NCBI RefSeq assembly: GCF_954871325.1
Contig: NC_088775.1
Coordinates: 31,597,561-31,661,560, forward strand
Length of the DNA: 64,000 nucleotides
Source of the DNA: Gordionus sp. m RMFG-2023
Lineage: Eukaryota > Nematomorpha > Gordioida > Chordodea > Parachordodidae
Direction of reading: 5' to 3'
The notes under the pieces were generated by a model, which saw nothing but the letters and a program-made list of their open reading frames with translations, did not search any database and had not been told where the DNA came from. The stretch's first letter is position 1. Every line of letters begins with the position of its first letter. Positions 56,977-64,000 of the stretch are shown piece by piece. Position numbers and translations under genes: made by a program.

Positions 56977-57700
56977 ACAACTCTGATAATCTTAATAAAT
57001 TTTCAATAATAAAATTAGAATTATTAAACATTAATTATTGCTTTTAGAAAAGAAAAAATATTTTATTTAAAAAAAGTAAGGAAAAAATATAATATTAAAT
57101 CATTTTTTCTCTTTATTTATTAAAAAAATTTTTTATTTGCTTTCCAAATGCTTATTTTTTAAAGGTAAAATTACACAACTCAAAAGGTTGGTTGATTCAT
57201 TTGTTCTGGTATATTATGTTGACCAATAAGAGAACTTTCTGCTTTAATTTGCTAGTGCTATTATAATCATTACTCTTAGGAGAAAAAAATCCGCAAATTA
57301 TGAGATAGTTAATTTATTTATACTTATTCAAAGTTGATCATTATTTTGTAAGGCTTATTTAATAGTTCTCTGCTAGTAAAAATACAGCAATTACCTGAGT
57401 TTACATAAGAGGAAATGGTTTTTTAAATTATTTACGCAATGCGTTTGATGTTAGAAGCGTCTGTACTTAAACATTGCTCTCATTTTAGATCTCCTATTTT
57501 GATATATATTATTGTCAATAGGTTTTAACGTGTTTAATTAAAGATTGTAATGGTGTCATAGAATTCGTATCAAAATATTCTGAAATATCTTAAGATATTG
57601 AAATCTTGGATATACTAACTTAGTTGATATCTAGTAAAAATATTTAAAATAAATAATATTAAATAACGTTTAATTATATTTGTCATTTTAATTTTAAAAT
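56977..57700. other. AT-rich non-coding DNA
   Basis: No gene or clear repeat. Lies between the hAT element and the next LINE relic. Confidence 0.3.
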
Positions 57701-57714
57701 TTTTTATTTAGTTT

Positions 57715-58010
57715 TTATACAAATATATTTTTTGCTGGCAACAAATACATCATTACATGTATAATCCCATACTAATTCTTCTTCCTTGAATGATATAGAG
57801 TTATGCCAACTGGTCTTTTTCCGTCAGATGTGTTGAGTCCTATAGGTTTCAGGGTACCCTGCTTTATTGAGGATCTTACTTAATAAAGAATTTATTGTTT
57901 GATGTCGGATACTTCTCCCCTTGTTGAAATTGCAATGGAGAGAATGGTGGTCATTCGACTTGACTGCTGCTTTACATAATAAACAAGTCAATTGGGCATC
58001 CTAAGGATAA
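57715..58010 (-). pseudogene. RLE-type LINE 3' fragment (CCHC finger and endonuclease start)
   Basis: Minus frame: LTCLLCKAAVKSNDHHSLHC (Cys-x2-Cys-x9-His-x3-Cys, same spacing as at 33.4 kb), then RHQTINSLLSKILNKAGYPE. After a frameshift, TSDGKRPVGITLYHS (RPDG decayed to RPVG), and after another, EELVWDYTCNDVFVAS, matching LAWDYTCVD of the 4.8-kb relic. The rest of the endonuclease is gone. The RT part is absent, as in a 5'-truncated copy. Confidence 0.85.
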
Positions 58011-58019
58011 ACCTACTGC

Positions 58020-58250
58020 TAAGTAGTGTTGTTAAAACGCCGCGAGTCGCGATACGGACCCAAAGTTCGGGTCGTCTTTTTCGACTCCGAATCAAAGTTT
58101 GGATCTTTTTTTCGACCTCGACCCGAGTTCAAGCTAAAAAAACGACCTCGACCCAAAATATGAGTCGTTTTTTCGACTCACATTCAAACATCGGGTCGTT
58201 TTTTATGACTCCAACTTATTTGAATTTTTTTAAAGCAAATGGTTGAAAAT
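58020..58250. repeat. GTCG/CGAC-rich repeat edge
   Basis: Starts TAGTGTTGTTAAAACGCCGC, the same opening as the 60251 element. It continues with CGGGTCGTCTTTTTCGACTC, CGACCTCGACCCGAGTTC and GAGTCGTTTTTTCGACTC. These inverted CGACTC/GAGTCG words could form hairpins. The 84-codon plus frame here is a by-product. Confidence 0.55.
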
Positions 58251-59010
58251 AGATAAATTTCTGTGAAGATGTACCATAGGAAAGTGACAATTGTGATAAT
58301 CATTATTTTTGAACTTTTTTTAATTTTTTTTTAGCAAATGGGTAAAAATATAGTTTGCAAACATGTTTAATTAAAATCTCATTGAAGATGTACCATAGGA
58401 ATGTGACAATTGTCACAATCGTTATTTATGAACATTTTTCAATTTTCTTTAGGCAAATGGGTAAAAATATATTTTGCAAACATGTTAAATTAAAATTTCA
58501 TTGAAGATGTACCATAGGAAAGTGACAATTGTCATAATCGTTATTTATGAACTTTTTTTCAATTTTTTAGGCAAATGGCTAAAAATATATTTTGCAAATA
58601 TGTTAAATTAACATTGTGGGTAAAAATATATATTGTAAACATGTTAAATTAAAATTTCAGTGAAGATGTACCATAGGAAAGTGACAATTGTCATAATCGT
58701 CATTTTTGAACTTTTTCAATTTTTTTAAGGCAAATGGGTAAAAATATGTTTTTCAAACATGTTAAATTAAAATTTCAGTGAAGATGTACCATAGGAAAGT
58801 GACGATTGTCATAATCGTCATTTTTGAACTTTTTTCAAATTTTTTTAAGGCTAATGGGTAAAAATATTTGTAAACATGTTAAATTAAAATTTCAGTGAAG
58901 ATGTACCATAGGAAAGTGACAATTGTCATAATCGTCATTTTTAAACTTTTTTAAAGCAAATGAGTAAAGATACATTTTGCAAACATGTTAAATTAAAATT
59001 TCAGTTTGAA
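58230..59010. repeat. tandem array, about 119-bp unit, six to seven copies
   Basis: GAAGATGTACCATAGGAAAG then TGACAATTGTCATAATCGTT recurs at 58265, 58384, 58503, 58662, 58780 and 58897, followed by AGGCAAATGGGTAAAAATAT and CAAACATGTTAAATTAAAAT. Spacings are 119, 119, 159, 118 and 117; the 159 spacing contains an extra 40-bp partial copy. GACAATTGTC is a 10-bp palindrome in most units. No coding. Confidence 0.95.
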
Positions 59011-60250
59011 CACCAATATATAGAGGAACATCTCATTAAAAGTGAATTTAATGAAGTATGGATTTAATTCAAGAATTAGCCATTTTACAAGGTGGTGATG
59101 ACCATATTTTAAGTGATATATTTCAGAAGCAAAAACAGCATGTTTGATAGCAAATTATGTGGAATGCAGTAATGTCCATAAGAAAAAACAATTCCGACAT
59201 CAAGTTAATAGATTAAACCTTGCCCACCATGTCCATTAAGAGACCAAGAATTCCTATTTCTACTTCTTTTTGGAAAGAAATATGTTGATTTGGGTTAATA
59301 TTCTTATAAAAATTGAAATCGATTGAAGATCTCGACATCAGGAAAATTGATTAAAAAATATTAAAGAAAGTCATAATATTGAATACGAATCAGAACAAGA
59401 CTCTGCTACGGAGAGCTAAATGTTAGTTATTGAATGACAATGAATTTAAAAAAAATTAATATTATATTCATTTTACTATATTCAAAATAAAGTTAATATT
59501 GACCATATTTGACCTGTCATATATTGGTCAATGGACCTAAACGTATTTGACCGGTCAAATGCACAACCCTGACAATACAACCCCAATCTTTTAATAAATA
59601 ACTAATAATTGAATCATATCAAGCATTTTGAATATTTTAATTTTTCTAAAACTAAAATGTGTCCAAAGTGTTTTGTTATTAATTTGCGAAATTTTGGACG
59701 CAGCCTAAATAAAGATGTTAATAATAAACATTTATTTAAAATATTTTGTCTCGTTTGATCAAATTATTTTCTTTTATATATAATATAAATCAGAGACCTG
59801 CAAGCCCGTTTTTAAAATATAACCGGGCCGGACCTGAAAATTATTTTTTTTTAAAAAAACCCGGGCCGGGTCTGAAATTTATTTTTAAAAAATCCCCGGG
59901 CCGGTTCGTATTTTTTAAAAAAATTTATACATGATTTATTATATTTGTCAATTTAATATGGTTATAATGATTATATATAGTTATGATAAATATAATGTTT
60001 GGTGAAAGTTAACACTAGCTAACACTCATAGTATCTATTACATAATATAATTATAGTTTTCCTGCCATGGAATAAATACAAGGATTAAATACATTATTAT
60101 ATAATATATGTTATATATTTTTTTAATTATAATCAGTTTTAATTTTTTTATAAATACAATTAATATAGTATATTCTCAAAATAATATTTACACAATTTTT
60201 TATAGTATCAATTTGCAATATACTAAATATCTGTTTAGAATAAAAATAAA
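59011..60250. other. decayed sequence with possible coding traces and CCCGGGCC edge
   Basis: About 59010-59160 has plus-frame traces (EEHLIKSEFNEVW, LAILQGGDDHILSD in different frames) without a recognisable domain. TTTGACCGGTCAAA (59549-59562) is a perfect 14-bp palindrome followed by ACAACCCTG, which could be a hAT-like right end. At about 59790-59910 CAGAGACCTGCAAGCCCG and repeated CCCGGGCCGG words mark another hAT-like edge; the open frame there is not a gene. Confidence 0.4.
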
Positions 60251-60473
60251 TAGTGTTGTTAAACGGCTCGCTTTGAGCCGATTTTTAAAAATGGCTAACT
60301 CAGTTTTTTATCCAGAAAAATATTATGCAAGCCTGAAAATTTTGCTCATAGAAGGAGCAAAGGTCTAGACATATAGTATCGAAATTTCGAGGCTTAGTCA
60401 ATATTTTTCTGGCGAAAATATTGAGTTAGCCGTTTTTAAAAATCAGCTCAAAACAAGCCGTTTAACAACATTA
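60251..60473. mobile_element. short MITE-like element
   Basis: Left TAGTGTTGTTAAACGGCT, right AGCC-GTTTAACAACATTA (near-perfect inverse). Inward, GAGCCGATTTTTAAAAATGG pairs with CCGTTTTTAAAAATCAGCTC, and GGCTAACTCA with TGAGTTAGCC. 223 bp, no target duplication found. Related openings occur at 58024 and an end at 15925. Confidence 0.7.
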
Positions 60474-60483
60474 GCTAGTATAC

Positions 60484-62453
60484 CAGGGTTGCCAGATTTC
60501 ACGATTTAGCCGTGATTATCACGATTTCTTACCTAATTTTTTACTTACTCACGTTTTCTCAAACTTCACGCTTTTCTCACGTTTTTTGAGTAATAAAATA
60601 ATTACGCTTAGTCTCACACTTTTTCTCACATTTTTGTAGTATTTGTTAATGGTTCAACTAACCAATCATATATTTTTAAATTTATATTCATTTTTAAATT
60701 TTTTTTAACATAGTTTATAATATTAAAATTAACATATCAAATTCATATTCATTTAATAATTACCTACCTACAAATTCAATTTTTGGATAGTTTATCAAGT
60801 ATAATATGAATTTAAATAATAACTATTATGGATTTTATAAATTATATATTACTAATAAAATTTTAAATGAAATAAATTAATTATACATACACTCACAAAT
60901 TATTAGTTTAATTTAATTTAGATATTGCTAAATTATTTTATGAAAATGATCCTGAATCTAATTAATCAACTCTAACAAAATGTTTTTAGATATTTCATAA
61001 TTTGATTGTTAATTTAGCATCTAAGTTAAATTAAACTAATTATAATTTGTGAGAGCTTCCTGTATTTTGGATTTGCTAATCCATTCTGTAACAAGTTCAA
61101 GAAATAGAAAAATGAGGGTTTAAGAGAAAATAACAAATTATAAATTAATTTTACTTAATTATTTCATAAAAATGATCCTGAATTAATCAACTCTAGCAAT
61201 TAATGTTTTTATATAATTCTTAATTTGAAGTAAAATTAATTTATAATAAAGGTAATTTATATTCAGTAGGTCAGATTATTATTTTTAAAAAATGCTAACT
61301 TATAATTTGATTTATTCTGTATCTAAACCTCATTATCTAAAAATTTAATATAATATCTATTTCTTGAACTTGTTACAGAATGGATTTGCAAATTCAAAAT
61401 ATTATTTAAGGAAACTCTCACATATTATTATTAGTTTAATTTAACTTAGATATTGCTAAATATATAATCAAATTAAGATATATCTAAAAACATTAATTTC
61501 TAGAGTTGATTAATTAGATTCAGGACAGGAACATTTTTATAAAATAATTAAATAAAATTTATAATAAAGGTAATTTATATTCAGTAGGTCAGATTAAAAT
61601 ATTTAAAAATGCTAATTTATGATTTGATGTATTCTGTATCTTCTTAAAAACCTCATTATTTACAGAATGGATTTTCAAATTCAAAATATTTCAGGAAGCT
61701 CATCCTCACTCAAGTTATAATTCTCAAGATGAAAAAATAAACAAACCAAAAAGTTGAAAATATATAAGGTAGGTTATAATAAAAGTTGGGAACAAAAATA
61801 TGAATGGATAAAGCAGCATTCAGGGTCGACTCTAAAATGTAGTAAATGTGCATCATGCTTTTCAATAAGCCATAGTGGCAAACATATGAATTCTAACAAA
61901 CATAAGCTAGCAAATGAACAATCTAGAACCAATACTACTATATCATCATACGTAACCAAATATTCTAAGAATGAGACCTTGTGCGTTATTGTTGAAACAA
62001 CATTCATTATATCATTCCATAAAACATTCTCATAGCTATATGTCGGCTGATTGTTCAAGCAAGCTATTTTCCACACTTTTTCCTGACTTTAAAATTGCAT
62101 CAATATTTTCATGTGGCAGAACAAAAGGCTCGAAAATAATAAAAAATATTTTGCCACCTGAAACAAAGGCAAATATTATAAAAGATCTAAAAAACAATCA
62201 TCCATTTTCAATACTAACGGATGCATCGAATAAAGGTAATATAAAAACATTTCCCTTATTACATGTCTGACAGTGAAACCTCTAAAGACATATCTAGATG
62301 TTTGCTAGAAAATTTAAAAATCGCTGGACTTGATTTTTCTAATGTAACTGCCTATTGTGCAGATAACGCATCTGTAAACTTTGGGAAAAATCAAAGTATT
62401 TGGACAGAATTAAAAAGTCATAATAATAATATTATACCAAAAGGCTGTATATG
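60484..62453 (+). mobile_element. hAT element copy 1, interrupted by its own family
   Basis: Left end CAGGGTTGCCAGATTTCACG after TAGTATAC (candidate 8-bp TSD). The subterminal region has repeated CACG-TTTCTCA words. The transposase frame on the plus strand starts at 61754. At 62453 the coding sequence is cut within GGCTGTATATG, where a second CAGGGTTGCCAGAT begins. Its right end is not in the window. Confidence 0.8.
61754..62453 (+). pseudogene. hAT transposase 5' part (copy 1)
   Basis: First piece: YNKSWEQKYEWIKQHSGSTL, then KCSKCASCFSISHSGKHMNS and NKHKLANEQ, a C-x2-C...H-x4-5-H zinc finger at the N-terminus. A frameshift at about 61975 leads to KHSHSYMSADCSSKLFSTLF, ETKANIIKDLKNNHPFSILT and DASNKGN (catalytic-core start). 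A deletion of about 55 bp relative to copy 2 removes the next stretch. Then SRCLLENLKIAGLDFSNVTA, YCADNASVN and SHNNNIIPKGCIC, where copy 2 interrupts. YCADNAS corresponds to the hAT D-N-A motif. Confidence 0.85.
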
Positions 62454-64000
62454 CAGGGTTGCCAGATATTCTTCACTTGAAAACGTGAGTTTTTCTTTTA
62501 TAATAATTAATGGGGGACTTCCCCCCAGGCCGGGGTAATTGATGTAGCATACTCATCAAAGTTAATATGTTATATTTAATATAACAAGTTTTTAATGATA
62601 ATAAAAATTCTTTATCGATTTACTAATAAAAATTATGATATTTTATGGATGATTTTAAAAGAGGCAATAAAGATTTCCCATAGGCACTGTGGAGATAGGG
62701 TGAAAACTCTTTGCATGAATAGTTATATTTTGTTTAACCATAAGTTCAGCTTCCAATGATGACGTTCTTTTCGCCAAGTAGTAGTCATTAGACTGAATAT
62801 TCTCTCTGATGAAGCATTTGAATGCGGATAGAAAATATAAAATTGCATATTTTCTCTATAAATGGTGAGTTTTTATTAAAAAGAAAATCCATCCATTTTT
62901 CTTGGGTATACATGTGATAGTTTTTTGATAATTTTTCTTCATAATAGGAATAAAATTGTGAATATTCCTCAAAAAGAATTTCTGTATCTATGTTTGGTAT
63001 TTTATAATTACTAATATGTTTTTGTAATTGTTATAATTCTCATTATTTTAATGTCATAGGGCTAAGATATTTCCATATATTATCTATAATATCATAACGT
63101 TTTTCTACATATTCTACAATATTTTTTATAAATATCTTTGATTCATTTTTGAAATTTATTGCCTTTTCTACATCATTATGTTGTAAAATATTTTTAGAAA
63201 TGCTCCCATAAAAATTTTGTTGAATTTTTAAATTTAATGAATTCTTTAGTTTTAGGATAAGATCATGTATATATATTGCTAATACATCTTCAGATTGCAA
63301 TTGTAAATTAGTGTTATTGACTAAAGTGCCAACGTTAAGGACAACACCTAAATATGCCTCTGCAAAATCATCTCCAAAAATTATTTTCAAAATTGGTAGG
63401 GTTGCTGATAATGATAAAAAATATTCTTTAAGGAGTTGAAAATACTTAAGTATCCGCTTAATCGCTGGGATTAATGTAAGCCAGCGTGTTGGAACATGGC
63501 GAAGTGATTCTGACCATTCTAAATTGCACCATTCTACCAATTCTTTTAAAATTGTAACTTTTTTTGTCGAGTTGCTAAATTCATTATAGCATTTAATTAA
63601 TATACTCTCAATATCATATTTAAGAAAAATTATAGCCTTTTTAAACGAATTGTGAAGAATGTGGCATATACAACCATTGGTATAATATTATTACTATGGC
63701 TTTTCAATTCTGTCCAAATACTTTAATTTTTCCCAATGTTTACAAATGCGTTATCTGCACAATAGGCCGTTACATTAGCAATATCAAGTTCAGCGAATTT
63801 TAAATTTTCTAGCAAGCATCTAGATATGTCTTTAGGGGTTTCACTGTCAGACGAAAAATTTTTAAGTAATTAAACATTTATTCCATTCTTTTTGTTAAAA
63901 TATCTAAGTAATAAGGGAAATGTTTTTATATTACCTTTATTCTATGCATCCGTTAGTATTGAAAATGTATGATTGTTTTTTTAGATCTTTTATAATATTT
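62454..64000 (-). mobile_element. hAT element copy 2, inserted in reverse into copy 1
   Basis: Begins CAGGGTTGCCAGATATTCTT immediately after TGTATATG (62446-62453, predicted TSD). Its transposase is on the minus strand, with C-terminus near 62640-62840 and the core running off the right edge of the window. The coding stretch around 63660-63850 is roughly 93 percent identical (by eye) to copy 1 at 62263-62453 in opposite orientation, so the two copies form an inverted repeat. A G/C-rich patch (GGGGGACTTCCCCCC) lies near 62513. Confidence 0.85.
62640..64000 (-). pseudogene. hAT transposase (copy 2), core to C-terminus, partial
   Basis: Minus strand, entering at the right edge: catalytic-core start (NIIKDL...), then SDSETPKDISRCLLENLKF, VTAYCADNAFVNIGKN, a stop, SIWTELKSHSNNIIP. 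A frame change is followed by an intact 165-codon stretch (63540-63043) with MVEWCNLEWSESLRHVPTRW, LTLIPAIKRILKYFQLLKEY and DFAEAYLGVVLNVGTLVNN; W-x-S-x-R-x-V-P-T-R-W is a hAT landmark. After stops, the end (about 62830-62750) reads PHSNASSERIFSLMTTTWRK, the C-terminal dimerisation motif. Broken but more complete than copy 1. Confidence 0.88.

Noticed and set aside
58020-58246. 84-codon frame
   Set aside because: Derived from GTCG/CGAC inverted repeat words; no protein features.

Overview
The window is AT-rich (my estimate is about a quarter GC) eukaryotic, animal-type nuclear DNA. Almost every recognisable piece of coding sequence is transposon debris. Two stretches look like host gene. The first is an intact, much GC-richer exon at 40364-40647 (minus) that encodes the C-terminus of an FBXW7/archipelago-type F-box WD40 protein. 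The second is a broken exon at about 25650-26223 (minus) with half of a peritrophin-A (CBM14) chitin-binding domain and a proline-rich tail. Together with the TE repertoire these suggest an arthropod or similar invertebrate with a TE-laden genome. I cannot name the species; a copepod would fit but is a guess. There is no bacterial operon structure, CRISPR array or rRNA.

Layout. 1-4.5 kb: non-coding repeats, including a palindromic insertion whose 'empty' paralogous site is present at 18.2 kb. 4.5-7.3, 9.5-10.2, 24.3-25.1, 32.7-36.2, 44.2-44.6 and 57.7-58.0 kb: six relics of one clade of non-LTR retrotransposon with an N-terminal zinc finger, reverse transcriptase, CCHC finger and C-terminal restriction-like endonuclease. 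The 32.7-36.2 kb copy is nearly complete. 7.4-9.2 kb: tandem repeats and a MITE-like element. 11.8-13.6 kb: a 0.6-kb segment present twice. 13.7-14.7 kb: a satellite with a unit of about 41 bp. 15.5-21.1 kb: hAT remnants and a 2-kb TIR element with 9-bp target duplications, itself hit by a hAT element with a perfect 8-bp duplication. 26.9-32 kb: GCCC-rich hAT-like and dispersed repeats. 36-37.8 kb: tandem repeats.

41-64 kb, upstream of the FBXW7 exon, is a transposon nest. A large hAT element (about 42.48-48.99 kb) carries at least five further insertions, three of them with readable target duplications. A second hAT (49176-56968, TSD ATTTTTAT) is split by a Mutator-like element (49795-54532, 9-bp TSD with one mismatch) whose ends are built of short CCGGGGA-type tandem units. 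At 60.5-64 kb one hAT copy is interrupted, inside its transposase frame, by a second copy of the same family in opposite orientation. A 120-bp-class tandem array lies at 58.3-59.0 kb.

No gene set in the window forms an obvious pathway. I find no convincing new biological system. The most informative content is the insertion history (target duplications, empty site, self-insertion), the repeated RLE-type LINE relics, and a few decayed reading frames I could not identify (10.2-10.7, 38.1-38.8 and 42.3-42.5 kb).
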